In this document: one piece after another, positions 1-8,456 of the stretch
Position numbering within the stretch: the first letter of the stretch is position 1
Layout: every line of letters begins with the position of its first letter
NCBI RefSeq assembly: GCF_020832325.1
Contig: NZ_JAFIEU010000032.1
Location: forward strand, 23,204 to 87,203
Length of the DNA stretch: 64,000 nucleotides
Source of the DNA: Lunatimonas sp.
Lineage (GTDB): Bacteria; Bacteroidota; Bacteroidia; Cytophagales; Cyclobacteriaceae
Direction: 5' to 3'
The notes under the pieces: generated by a model
Databases searched by the model: none
What the model saw: only the letters and a program-made list of their open reading frames with translations
Told to the model about the DNA's origin: nothing
Position numbers and translations under genes: made by a program

Positions 1-232
1 AAAACTGACCCACGGACACTTTACCCGCTAACTCTGAACCAAGGATAGCAGGCATTTCTACCCATCCTGAAACAGCGGTACCTGAGAGGGAAATGCTATC
101 AGCATCATGCGCTGAGCCGACCACAGAATCCGTCGGACCGAAAGCGTCTATACCTCCCCTGACTACTGTCAAAAAAAACAATAGGAGGCATATATACGGC
201 CTCAAGCGCTTGGTAAAATCAGACGTTTTCAA
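1..232 (-). CDS. Secreted protein of unknown function, N-terminal part only
   Basis: Reading leftwards from a TTG at 230-232 there is an open frame that runs off the window edge (about 77 codons seen). It begins with a charged stretch (KTSDFTKRLRP), then a hydrophobic core (YICLLLFFLTVV), which is a convincing signal peptide, followed by a polar mature part. An in-frame TAA at 260-262 limits the upstream extension and no in-frame ATG exists, so TTG is the best start. It is divergent from the sialidase-like gene. The visible mature part is too short to assign a family. Confidence 0.55.
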   Translation of the reverse strand, partial: MKTSDFTKRLRPYICLLLFFLTVVRGGIDAFGPTDSVVGSAHDADSISLSGTAVSGWVEMPAILGSELAGKVSVGQF

Positions 233-544
233 AAGACCTAATAAGATAAAATCCTCTTTTTAATGGTACCGGTGAAAAAACAAAAACAGGGTAAAATAAG
301 TGCTAGTAAGTTGCTATTTTTTTCTGCTAACAGAAAAATATTTACACTCCCCTTTCAACCACTCCCAGCGCAAAGCCCAATCATTCATAAATTCACGGAA
401 TCGTTTTTTAGTTGATTATTTTCTAACACTTCTTTTGTCACCATTGGAATTCAAACCCTCCCCGGCGAACTTGGATAAAAACACCCTATTTCTAGTCCAT
501 TTCCCAAAAATACCGTATATCCTAAAATAGTTCAATCCAAGTCC
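233..544. other. Intergenic region between divergent genes
   Basis: About 310 bases between the divergent secreted-protein gene and the sialidase-like gene. It is A+T-rich and presumably carries both promoters, but I find no clean TAnnTTTG element, repeat or RNA structure. A 76-codon frame here starts at GTG, has no recognisable features, and I do not believe it. Confidence 0.4.
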
Positions 545-1678
545 ATGAAATCCATTCTGCTCCTCCTAACCCTTGCGATCACCAGCGTGGGCTTGTATGC
601 CCAGCCCCATCCAATCCATGTAAAAGTCTATCATGAACAAGGCAAATTCGGTGGATGGCCGGCCAATTGGGGAGTATGGATTTGGGAAAACGAAATCCTA
701 GTGGGTTTTGCGCAGGGAGATTACGAAGACCTCGGCGAAGAGCGCCATCACCTGGCAAGAAACAAGACAGAACGGCACCTTCTCGCCAGAAGTAAGAACG
801 GAGGAATCACCTGGACGATCGAAGATCCCGGTAAAAAGGGCAGTCTTTTGCTGCCAAACAATGGAGTGTTTCATGGACAACTCCGCACAGACGTTGCTCC
901 AGAAGAACCTATCGATTTCCTGGAACCCATTGATTTCCTGCACCCGGATTTGGCATTTACCGTGCGAACCGACAATATCCACGCCGGTCAGTCCCGGTTT
1001 TGGTATTCCTATGACCGCGGACAAAATTGGAGAGGGCCGCACTTGCTGCCGAATGTTGGGACTCCGGGTATCGCCGCACGAACAGACTATCAGGTATACG
1101 GCAACCGGGAAGCCCTGCTGTTTGTAACCGCTGCCAAAGAAGATGGTAGAGAAGGCCGCCCGGTGACTCTTCACACCGAGGATGGAGGTCTGAGTTGGCG
1201 CTTACTATCCTACCTGGGGGATGAACCCGAAGGCTTTGCTATCATGCCTGCCAGCGCGAAACTAAGTGACACGGAACTTTACGTAGCTGTGAGACGTAGG
1301 GAAGGAGACAGGCGCTTTATCGGTGCCTTTCGGTCTCTGGATAAAGGAAAAACCTGGCACCAAGAGGCGGACCCCGTCGAAGATTGCGGGATCGGAAATC
1401 CCCCTGCCTTGGTGAAGCTACAGGATGGCAGACTATGCCTGATTTATGGATACCGAGCTGAACCTTACTCCATCATGGCCCGCCTTAGTAACGATGGCGG
1501 GAAAAGCTGGTCTTCCGATTACGTGATCCGATCGGATGGCGCCAACCGAGACATGGGCTACCCAAGGGTCGTACAAAGGCCGGATGGCAAACTGGTCATT
1601 CTCTATTACTTTAACGATCTAACAAGCGGCCCCGAGCGCTATATTGGCGCCAGCATTTGGGAACCACCTCTTCCCTAG
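545..1678 (+). CDS. Secreted sialidase-like BNR/Asp-box beta-propeller protein
   Basis: 377 aa with a signal peptide (MKSILLLLTLAITSVGLYAQ). The body carries several Asp-box/BNR motifs of the S-x-D-x-G-x-T-W type: SKNGGITW near residue 83, YSYDRGQNW near 159, TEDGGLSW near 210, SLDKGKTW near 265 and SNDGGKSW near 317. This spacing is typical of a six-bladed sialidase propeller (exo-alpha-sialidase superfamily, GH33-like). The FRIP arginine motif is not obvious and the Tyr/Glu nucleophile pair cannot be placed with certainty, so true sialidase activity is inferred only; it may act on another glycan. Expected location is the periplasm or outside the cell. It stands alone with a gap of about 195 bases to the next operon. 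Confidence 0.8.
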   Translation: MKSILLLLTLAITSVGLYAQPHPIHVKVYHEQGKFGGWPANWGVWIWENEILVGFAQGDYEDLGEERHHLARNKTERHLLARSKNGGITWTIEDPGKKGSLLLPNNGVFHGQLRTDVAPEEPIDFLEPIDFLHPDLAFTVRTDNIHAGQSRFWYSYDRGQNWRGPHLLPNVGTPGIAARTDYQVYGNREALLFVTAAKEDGREGRPVTLHTEDGGLSWRLLSYLGDEPEGFAIMPASAKLSDTELYVAVRRREGDRRFIGAFRSLDKGKTWHQEADPVEDCGIGNPPALVKLQDGRLCLIYGYRAEPYSIMARLSNDGGKSWSSDYVIRSDGANRDMGYPRVVQRPDGKLVILYYFNDLTSGPERYIGASIWEPPLP

Positions 1679-1817
1679 CAAGGCCTAACTACGCCTCTTT
1701 TAAGCGTTTACCCACATACTACCCATCAGAAGGAGATCAGACGGCCAAAACCATACAAGACACGTAGCCGCTCATTGGCCACTCACCAGGTAAAGAAAGT
1801 GCCTCGGGGCAAAAAGG

Positions 1818-1848
1818 TTGAAAATCCGCCTTAATTTGCGTACCTTCA
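1818..1848 (+). promoter_or_regulatory. Bacteroidota-type promoter of the ECF-S/PRTase/TonB operon
   Basis: TTG at 1818-1820, then 20 bases, then TACCTTCA at 1841-1848, matching the -33/-7 (TTTG...TAnnTTTG) architecture known for Bacteroidota. Transcription would begin near 1855, about 18 bases before the ATG at 1873, which leaves no room for a riboswitch in the leader. Confidence 0.55.
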
Positions 1849-1872
1849 AGTTCTTACAAAACCTGAAATCAC

Positions 1873-2394
1873 ATGCAAGCATCTCTGACCCGCTCCCAAA
1901 AGATCAGCACGGTAAAAACAAGCGCAGCATGGCTCGTGGCCGCCGTCATTTTCCCGATTCTCGTTCACCTTATTCCCCCTTACCAAGGTATACCGATCGG
2001 AGCTTATTTATTGCCCGTGTTTTATATACCGCTAATCGCCCTTTGGCTGAGCGGTTGGAAAACGGCCATTTTCATTACCATACTGGCTCCGCTGGTGAAT
2101 TTTTTCCTTACCGGTAGCCCCCAATCCGGCATCATGGGCATGCTCACCATAGAGGTTTTGTTGTTCACCGGAATGGCGGCTCTTTGGATGACCACTCCGG
2201 TACGTTGGGCGGCAGGTCCCTTAAGCTATGTAGGAGCTAAAGTGATTTCCTCCACCCTGCTCATCCTATGGCCGATCCTTCCCGCATCACCTTGGGAGTT
2301 TTTTACAAACTCACTCCAAAATGGAGCCCCCGGAATCCTCATCCTTCTCTTGCTTAACTTATTGCTGGTGAGATTCGCTCCAATACAAAAATGA
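1873..2394 (+). CDS. Multi-pass membrane protein resembling an ECF-transporter S component
   Basis: 173 aa, nearly all hydrophobic, with five to six predicted membrane segments (about residues 18-35, 42-62, 66-82, 88-107, 115-138, 150-168) separated by short loops. Size, segment number and the mixed Gly/Pro-rich helices recall substrate-binding S components of ECF vitamin transporters, but I see no diagnostic signature, so the family is inferred. The stop overlaps the next gene's start (ATGA at 2391-2394), implying translational coupling to the phosphoribosyltransferase. With the TonB receptor downstream, the operon could move one small molecule across both membranes. No ECF ATPase or T component is encoded nearby; these could be shared from elsewhere. 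Confidence 0.55.
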   Translation: MQASLTRSQKISTVKTSAAWLVAAVIFPILVHLIPPYQGIPIGAYLLPVFYIPLIALWLSGWKTAIFITILAPLVNFFLTGSPQSGIMGMLTIEVLLFTGMAALWMTTPVRWAAGPLSYVGAKVISSTLLILWPILPASPWEFFTNSLQNGAPGILILLLLNLLLVRFAPIQK

Positions 2395-2873
2395 ACCATC
2401 CCGTTCCGGAATCCATAGCCAAAGGAACAACTGCCTTGAAGCCCTTGGTGGATTTGTCCACTGTCAGCGAGGCAATTCGGTCCTATCCCTTTCCACAGGC
2501 TGACCTGATCTTGGGCATTGCGAGTGGCGGTACTTTTCCCGCTATCCTGATAGCCCATCAGCTGGGGCTACCTTTTCGGTCGGTACAGGTAAATTACCGA
2601 AACGAGCTCAATCAACCCCATCGCCAAGCACCGGAATTCCTTTCGGCCCTGCAGCTCCCTGTTATATCACCTTCTTCAACCATTTTATTGGTGGATGATG
2701 TCAGTGTGAGTGGTAAGACCCTTGGTAAGGTGAAAGCGGCACTACCGGATTATTATAAGGTCATCACTTTGGTGCTGAAGGGAAAGGCAGACCACGTGCT
2801 TCTACCTCACTTGAACACCTGTGTGACATGGCCCTGGCATCCTCCAATAAACACCCCGCAGCATGAAGGTTAA
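2391..2873 (+). CDS. Type I phosphoribosyltransferase
   Basis: 160 aa. The PRPP-binding signature ILLVDDVSVSGKTL lies near residues 98-111 (acidic pair DD followed by the SGKT loop). LILGIASGGTFP near residue 40 matches the PRPP/pyrophosphate loop of PRTases, and the C-terminal WPWHPP resembles the end of xanthine/guanine PRTases (a W/P-rich base-binding edge). It would attach ribose-5-phosphate to a nucleobase or similar ring in the cytoplasm. It starts within the stop of the membrane protein and its last codons overlap the TonB receptor start by 11 bases, so the three genes are tightly coupled. Substrate is unknown; a base imported by the two neighbours is the natural guess. Confidence 0.8.
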   Translation: MNHPVPESIAKGTTALKPLVDLSTVSEAIRSYPFPQADLILGIASGGTFPAILIAHQLGLPFRSVQVNYRNELNQPHRQAPEFLSALQLPVISPSSTILLVDDVSVSGKTLGKVKAALPDYYKVITLVLKGKADHVLLPHLNTCVTWPWHPPINTPQHEG

Positions 2874-4710
2874 CGCGCTACTGCTTGGCATAGTATACCT
2901 CCTTTCGGGATGGGTCTGTGCACAGGAAAGAGACAGCTTACAGGTAGACTTAGATCCGGTGGTAGTCACCGGAACCCGGATGGAGATGCCCAAAAGAAAG
3001 GTTGCAGCCGCCATCACAGTGATAGACCGAGCCACCTTGGAGCAATCCGGCGAAATAAATATCCTCCCGGTTCTGGTGCACCGAGTGCCTGGATTTTTCT
3101 TAAATGACCGGGGAACCACGGGATTTGGCGTTGGTCCAAACTCTGGAGGCAATATCAGCATCCGGGGCATCAGTGGCTCTCCCAACAACCGGGTATTGGT
3201 ACTGATTGACGGTCAACCACAATACATGGGGATCTTTGCCCACCCCATCGGAGATGCCTACACCACTTCCGATATCGAACGGGTAGAGGTGCAGCGTGGA
3301 GCCGCATCCCTCCTCTATGGGTCCAATGCCATGGGGGGCGCCATCAACCTGATCACCCGAAAAACACATACACCCGGCTGGCAGGGCAGCGGTAACCTGG
3401 CCTATGGTTCCTTTGGCACCCTGTTGGCAAACGTACATGCGGGATTTCGATCGGGAAAATTTCACAGCACAGCCTCTCTGAACAGAAATCAAACAGCTGG
3501 TTTCCGCGAGGATGCCGAGGACAGCTTTGAAAACACTGCCTTTTACCTAAAGACTGGATACGACTTCACCCAAACCTATCAATGGTCTTCGGAAATCCAA
3601 CTTTCTGACGCAACCTATTTTCAACCTGGCACAGTAACCGCTCCTCAGCAGGATGACCGCAGGGAATTTCTAAGAGGCAGAATCGCTACTTCCTTAATAA
3701 CCAACCATGGGCCCGTATCCGGTGCCCTACTCCTTTACCACAATTTCGGAGACCATCGCTTCGACAGTGGCTTTGAATCCAAAGACCAAAACCAAGGCAT
3801 TACCTTTTTCCAAAATATCACCCTTTTGCCCGACCAGGTAATCACAGTGGGATTAGATTACAAACGCTTTGGAGGAACTGCGTTTAACGAGACACTTCCT
3901 CCCCCTGCCCGTGTGGGATTGGGTGTGCAACATTGGGTGCAGGAAACGGATGTGTATGCACACATTCAGCAAACCTTTGGCGAAAAGCTACACCTGAATG
4001 CGGGAATCCGTCAGGTAGAAAACTCACAATTCGGTAGTGCTACACTCCCAGGATTTGGTCTTTCGTGGGAAGCCGGTCCCAATAGTACCCTAAAAGCGTC
4101 TTCAGCCAAAGCCTTTCGAAGTCCCTCAGTGGTAGACCTCTTTTTGTTCCCCGCCTCAAACGAGGCACTGAGACCAGAGGAAATGTGGAACCATGAAGTC
4201 GGAGTCTTGCAGGAACTCATCGGCCAAAAACTAGCTATCGAAGCCAACATCTTCCTGGCAGTGGGCGATAACCTCATCGTGGTAAACCCCATGGAAACTC
4301 CGGCTAGAGGAAGGAATATTGGTAGCTTTACCAACCGCGGAGTGGAATCCCAGATACGGTTTACGCCCTCCGAGGGACTGGAATGGATCTTAAATTATTG
4401 TTTTTTGGATGCATCCGAAAACGTTCTCTTCGCACCCAAACACCACATGAACTCGCAGGCTACGATACGAAGTGGAAAATTCAACCTCATGCCTTCTATC
4501 CAATACTTAGCAGACATGAGCATAAGCCCCGAACCGGGACACCAAACGGTAAGCTATGCCCTGATCAACCTCCGCGTAGGCTATGCCATCACCCCAAAGA
4601 TCCATGCTTACCTAGCAGGCAACAACTTGACCAATACAAGTTACGAAGTAGAACGGGGCTTCCCCATGCAGGGAATCAATATCATGAGTGGAATTCACGT
4701 GAAAATTTAA
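2863..4710 (+). CDS. TonB-dependent outer-membrane receptor
   Basis: 615 aa, short for the family and of BtuB-like size. Signal peptide ends at about residue 20 (VCAQ). A TonB-box-like stretch (DPVVVTGTR) is followed by a plug domain: RGISGSPNNRVLVLIDG near residue 105 and DIERVEVQRGAASLLYGSNAMGG near 135, both classic plug motifs. The rest is a beta-barrel ending in ...IHVKI. There is no SusC-type N-terminal carboxypeptidase-regulatory domain, so it is a small-molecule rather than an oligosaccharide receptor. It lies in an operon with an ECF-S-like protein and a PRTase, overlapping the latter by 11 bases, which suggests a vitamin- or nucleobase-like ligand. Ligand identity is not visible in the sequence. 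Confidence 0.88.
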   Translation: MKVNALLLGIVYLLSGWVCAQERDSLQVDLDPVVVTGTRMEMPKRKVAAAITVIDRATLEQSGEINILPVLVHRVPGFFLNDRGTTGFGVGPNSGGNISIRGISGSPNNRVLVLIDGQPQYMGIFAHPIGDAYTTSDIERVEVQRGAASLLYGSNAMGGAINLITRKTHTPGWQGSGNLAYGSFGTLLANVHAGFRSGKFHSTASLNRNQTAGFREDAEDSFENTAFYLKTGYDFTQTYQWSSEIQLSDATYFQPGTVTAPQQDDRREFLRGRIATSLITNHGPVSGALLLYHNFGDHRFDSGFESKDQNQGITFFQNITLLPDQVITVGLDYKRFGGTAFNETLPPPARVGLGVQHWVQETDVYAHIQQTFGEKLHLNAGIRQVENSQFGSATLPGFGLSWEAGPNSTLKASSAKAFRSPSVVDLFLFPASNEALRPEEMWNHEVGVLQELIGQKLAIEANIFLAVGDNLIVVNPMETPARGRNIGSFTNRGVESQIRFTPSEGLEWILNYCFLDASENVLFAPKHHMNSQATIRSGKFNLMPSIQYLADMSISPEPGHQTVSYALINLRVGYAITPKIHAYLAGNNLTNTSYEVERGFPMQGINIMSGIHVKI

Positions 4711-4723
4711 CAAAATGTGCCTT

Positions 4724-5758
4724 ATGGAAAATCGAGACAACAAAAACAAACGGAGGGACTTTCTGAAATCTTTGGCTGGACTAACGGCCGGCATGATGCT
4801 CCCCCTAACGGCCACCTCAGCAGGCCTTGGCAGTTCAGAGGTCAATTCACCAGCTTCCAGAAATGTGGATCGTCTCGGCGAATTGCTCCCTTTGCGGAAA
4901 TTTGGACGAAGCGGAAAATCCATCACCATGTTGGGGCTGGGCGGTGCCCACATCGCTCGGATGAGCGATGCCGAAGCGGAAAAAACCATAGAGAAAGCAC
5001 TGGAAGAAGGCGTTCGCTTTTTCGACAATGCGGAGTCTTACGGAGGAGGTGAAGGGGAGCGGAAATACGGACGCTTTTTGACACCCAAATACCGGGACAT
5101 TGCCTTTATCCAAAGTAAAACGACCGCTAGAGACGCCAATACAGCCAAAGCACACCTGGAAGGCACCCTAAAACGTATGAATACCGACTATTTGGACTTG
5201 TATTATATCCATGCCGTGACCAGCCCTGCGGATGTGGATAGTCGGTTGAAAAATGGGGTGTTGGATGTACTAATAGAAGCAAAAAAAGCAGGAAAAATCC
5301 GGCACATTGGCTTCTCGGGCCACTCCGATTTTAAGGCCCATATTCGCATCCTCGAAAGCACCGACCTGATGGAAGCCTGCCAAATGCCCATTAACGCATT
5401 TGATCCCAATTACAAGAGCTTTATCACCAACGTCCTGCCAATTCTTTCCGAAAAACAAATTGCTCCAGTCGCCATGAAAACCCTTGCCAATGGAGGCTTT
5501 TTTGGCGGCACCACCCATTTCAACCACGGTGATAATCCGAAAATTGTACCTGCTGTACTATCCATCCAGGAAGCCCTTCATTTCTCTTGGTCCATGCCGA
5601 TCAGCACACTGGTAACCGGTGCCGATCACGCAGCGATGCTCATGGAAAAAGTGGAACTCGCCCGGAGTTTTCGAATGATGGATGAAGCCAAAAGGCAACA
5701 ACTGGTAGAAAAGGTAGCCAGCTTTGACGGTAGACTGGTAGAATACTATAAGGTGTAA
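4724..5758 (+). CDS. Tat-exported aldo/keto reductase
   Basis: About 344 aa from the ATG at 4724; an ATG nine bases earlier (4715) is also possible. The N-terminus has a twin-arginine signal (KRRDFLKSLAG followed by a hydrophobic stretch), so the enzyme probably acts in the periplasm. AKR motifs: FGRSGKSITMLGLGG at the start of the TIM barrel, FFDNAESYG with the catalytic Asp/Tyr, a Lys in IQSKTTARD, YYIHAV with the His region, and IRHIGFSGHSD. NAD(P)-dependent reduction of a carbonyl, or oxidation of a sugar hydroxyl, is expected. It begins 13 bases after the TonB receptor stop and is probably co-transcribed with it. Confidence 0.85.
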   Translation: MENRDNKNKRRDFLKSLAGLTAGMMLPLTATSAGLGSSEVNSPASRNVDRLGELLPLRKFGRSGKSITMLGLGGAHIARMSDAEAEKTIEKALEEGVRFFDNAESYGGGEGERKYGRFLTPKYRDIAFIQSKTTARDANTAKAHLEGTLKRMNTDYLDLYYIHAVTSPADVDSRLKNGVLDVLIEAKKAGKIRHIGFSGHSDFKAHIRILESTDLMEACQMPINAFDPNYKSFITNVLPILSEKQIAPVAMKTLANGGFFGGTTHFNHGDNPKIVPAVLSIQEALHFSWSMPISTLVTGADHAAMLMEKVELARSFRMMDEAKRQQLVEKVASFDGRLVEYYKV

Positions 5759-5764
5759 CAACAA

Positions 5765-6164
5765 CTACGTTACGGGTAAATTAGAGTAAAATGAATACGG
5801 ATGCTCCGCAAGGCGTCCTTCTACCCTAGCCAATGCCGCCTGCGTCTCGCCATCGATATGGAAGGCTGTACGATCTGAATTCTCGATGATGACTTGATCG
5901 CATGGTATGGGAAGATCGGCAGGTCAAACTGGAATTTGTTGTACTCAAAAGCCTGATCTACGGGGCTCTTGAAATACCCCGCCATGCCCCGCTGTTCCTC
6001 TTCTTCAAAACGCTTGATCAAACCAGCATTAAACCCAAAATCAGCCGAGTGAAGGCATAACTCTCCAATTCTTCCTACAAAAGAAGGGGAATACACAGAT
6101 CCCGGAATTGAAAGGGCCATTTTCTGGATCTGTACAAATTGCGTCGGGTGGCTCCCTCGCACAG
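5765..6164 (-). pseudogene. Remnant of a diacylglycerol-kinase-like lipid kinase gene
   Basis: Directly downstream of the GH43 stop lies about 400 bases with coding character in two frames. Frame one reads ...HSADFGFNAGLIKRFEEEEQRG..., resembling the middle of BmrU/YegS-type lipid kinases (FGFNA, then a Lys/Arg-rich helix). The second frame then reads DQVIIENSDRTAFHIDGE..., resembling the C-terminal sheet of the same family (the HxDGE turn), ending at TAG 5765-5767. The frame change falls near 5900-5915. The N-terminal nucleotide-binding half (GGDGT) is absent. I therefore read it as a truncated, frameshifted fragment; the family call rests on motif resemblance only. Confidence 0.5.
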
Positions 6165-7202
6165 TTACTCCCCTGAGGGAACCGGAATTTGCACCCCAGC
6201 GGGAATAGGCGTTCCAAAATCAGGGGATCCGTCAATATGCCAGGTAAATGACTGAAGCCTGATATCCCGATCCCAGCCTGGCTGCTCCGTTTTCTTGGAA
6301 TGGTATACTATCCAATCTTCGGTACCATCCGGCGACTTGGCAAAACTACAGTGCCCGGCACCAAGGACTTGGTCGTTTCCGATAAATACCGGCCCTCTTT
6401 TCACCCAGCTTTCCGGCACCAATGGGTCGGCCCCATCGCGTAGGGTCAGTTGTCCCAGTCTGTATTCCTTCAGCCAAGACTCCCGGGTGGAATAAATGAT
6501 AAAGGTCTTACCGTTTCGCTCCAGCATTTGGGGCCCTTCTATCAGGTTCAGTGGCCCTCCCGCCTCCCAGGGCTCTATGGGAGAGGTGATCTTGACCCGG
6601 TTACTGGAGATCGTATACGGATTACTCATCTCAGCTATATAAAGATGTTGTTCAGTCTTATCCGTATCCCGGTTTTCTTCCCAGCCTGACCAGATGGCGT
6701 ACATCCTACCTTTGTGTTGCCATGGGGTGAGGTCAATAGCCCAAACTACGGAGCTTGGGTCCTTGATAGTATCTCCGGTATACAGCATACCGAGATCTTC
6801 GTAAGGGCCAAAAGCATCGCTTCCTACTGATCGCAATACGCCGGAGCGTTGATGAATAAAGGGGCCACCCGGCTTACTTCCTGCTGTGTAATAGATATAC
6901 CAGCGTCCGTCTATATGGTGTATTTCAGGAGCCCAGATATTGGCAGCGTTCCATCCCGTTTCGGGAGATTTCCATACCTGTACCATTTCTCCCTGATCGG
7001 TTAATTTTTTGGACTTGGAGATGGCTATTCCACCTCCTTGGCTGGCGCAATAATAGTATTCGCCATCTTTTTGAAATACCCAAGGGTCCGCACCATCCCT
7101 GATCGGGTTGGAAAAGGTGGATTGTGCAAAACCCGAAAAATTCACCGCTAAAAACATAACAAGCAATGCGCCGGAAAACCGCTTTATGTTGAGTTGTATC
7201 AT
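6165..7202 (-). CDS. Secreted glycoside hydrolase family 43 protein
   Basis: 345 aa with an N-terminal signal peptide ending near residue 27 (GFAQ). GH43 five-bladed propeller features: NPIRDGADPWV near residue 32 with the catalytic base Asp, the modulator Asp in WAIDLTPW near 155, and the catalytic acid Glu in NLIEGPQM near 217. GAGHCSF near 282 contributes the His that binds the central calcium. These point to an arabinosidase/xylosidase-type retained catalytic triad; substrate is not determinable here. It is the last intact gene of a minus-strand cluster with an oxidoreductase, ThuA proteins and a cupredoxin, separated from the oxidoreductase by about 100 bases. Confidence 0.87.
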   Translation of the reverse strand: MIQLNIKRFSGALLVMFLAVNFSGFAQSTFSNPIRDGADPWVFQKDGEYYYCASQGGGIAISKSKKLTDQGEMVQVWKSPETGWNAANIWAPEIHHIDGRWYIYYTAGSKPGGPFIHQRSGVLRSVGSDAFGPYEDLGMLYTGDTIKDPSSVVWAIDLTPWQHKGRMYAIWSGWEENRDTDKTEQHLYIAEMSNPYTISSNRVKITSPIEPWEAGGPLNLIEGPQMLERNGKTFIIYSTRESWLKEYRLGQLTLRDGADPLVPESWVKRGPVFIGNDQVLGAGHCSFAKSPDGTEDWIVYHSKKTEQPGWDRDIRLQSFTWHIDGSPDFGTPIPAGVQIPVPSGE

Positions 7203-7303
7203 ATGAGGAATAGGTTATCGCCTCTGTAAATCCTTCTGCAAAACGGAAAAAATTACGGGTATCTAAATTCGATACCCGTACACTAAATCCAATTGAGGGT
7301 CAA

Positions 7304-8422
7304 TTAATCCTCAAAATCCGGAATGGTGATGCGCTTACCCCCATTCATAGCCGATTCATGGGCACAGATTCCCGCGCAGGTATAGTTTGCCGCCAAGGCA
7401 GCATCCACCGCGGAGTCTCTTCCCTCAATGATCGCCGCCACAAATTCCTGTACCAGGTGTGGATGCGACCCTCCGTGCCCTGCACCCTGTAAAAAGGACA
7501 CGTGGTTGGGGTCATCAATCTTTTCGCGTTTGGTAAAATGCTTGATCGGTTCGATCAGCAGTTCATCCGTATCGGGCACCTCAATGCGTTCCGCGTCTTC
7601 TCCTCCAGGGAATATCACGTGGTGTTCGTCTGCCAGCTGCTCCCATTCAAAAGACATCCTTGTTCCGTACACATCGTAGGACTCTCTATACTGCCGCACC
7701 ACATCGAACAAAGAACGGGTAGCTTCTGCTACCACATCGGAATGCTTAAGCGTAAACGTCGCTGTTTCTACCGCAAATGGAGAACCGTATCGCTTCGCCA
7801 AATCCTCAGAAAGACGGCCGGAACCGTGGCAAACCACCGTCTCTGCCTTGGTATTATTGATCCTGAGCAGGGGAGATATCGCATGGGTACCGTTCAGCAT
7901 CGGCGGGAAACCCTTCCAATATTCTGCCCAACCTTCCATACTCATATCCTGTATATGTGATCCGCGCACAAACTGTATTTTCCCTAACTTGCCCGTTTCG
8001 GCCAAGTTTAGGCCATAGAGAAACTCCCGCGTGTAAAGGGCGGTTTCCATCATCATATATACCTTGTTGACACGCTTCTTGGCCTCCACAATGGCCTTGC
8101 AATCCTCCACGGTCATCGCCATGGGAATGGTACAAGCCGTGTGCTTGTGTGCATTGAGTGAGGCCAAGGTCATCTTAGCATGCTCCGGCACGGGGGTTAC
8201 AACGTGTATCGCATCCACATCATCGCGCTTGGGAACATCCTCAAAATCAGTGAAGCACAGATCTCGGTTCAAATTGAAGCGGGTGGCAAGGTCATCGAGC
8301 GTTTCTTGATTACGCGTACAAATACCCACTTCCTTGATATTGGGGTGGCTTTGGTATATCGGAATAAACTCTTTGCCAAAACCCATGCCTACGATGACGA
8401 CGGTTATTTTTTTGTCACTCAT
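7304..8422 (-). CDS. Gfo/Idh/MocA-family oxidoreductase
   Basis: 372 aa, typical length. The N-terminus is a Rossmann fold (TVVIVGMGFGKEF), with GxGxG rather than the more usual GxGxxG. AIHVVTPVPEHAKM matches the strand after the NAD site. The usual EKP motif is replaced by TIPMAM near residue 100, which weakens but does not exclude dehydrogenase activity. The C-terminal substrate sheet contains GAGHGGSHPHLVQEF near 320, a conserved His-rich segment in sugar oxidoreductases of this family. No signal peptide, so cytoplasmic. Clustered with ThuA, cupredoxin and GH43 genes; a role in oxidising or isomerising a sugar is inferred from that company. Confidence 0.85.
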   Translation of the reverse strand: MSDKKITVVIVGMGFGKEFIPIYQSHPNIKEVGICTRNQETLDDLATRFNLNRDLCFTDFEDVPKRDDVDAIHVVTPVPEHAKMTLASLNAHKHTACTIPMAMTVEDCKAIVEAKKRVNKVYMMMETALYTREFLYGLNLAETGKLGKIQFVRGSHIQDMSMEGWAEYWKGFPPMLNGTHAISPLLRINNTKAETVVCHGSGRLSEDLAKRYGSPFAVETATFTLKHSDVVAEATRSLFDVVRQYRESYDVYGTRMSFEWEQLADEHHVIFPGGEDAERIEVPDTDELLIEPIKHFTKREKIDDPNHVSFLQGAGHGGSHPHLVQEFVAAIIEGRDSAVDAALAANYTCAGICAHESAMNGGKRITIPDFED

Positions 8423-8456
8423 GATAAATAAGTTGTGTTTATGGTTTGGTTAAAAA

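Noticed and set aside
300..530. 76-codon plus-strand frame before the sialidase-like gene
   Set aside because: Begins at GTG, A+T-rich, no domain, no promoter, composition unlike coding neighbours.
1679..1872. Riboswitch before the ECF-S/PRTase/TonB operon (such as cobalamin or thiamin)
   Set aside because: The predicted start is about 18 bases from the ATG and I see no conserved riboswitch core in the gap.
5765..6164. Programmed frameshift for the lipid-kinase-like remnant
   Set aside because: No slippery heptamer at the frame change and the nucleotide-binding half is missing, so decay is simpler.
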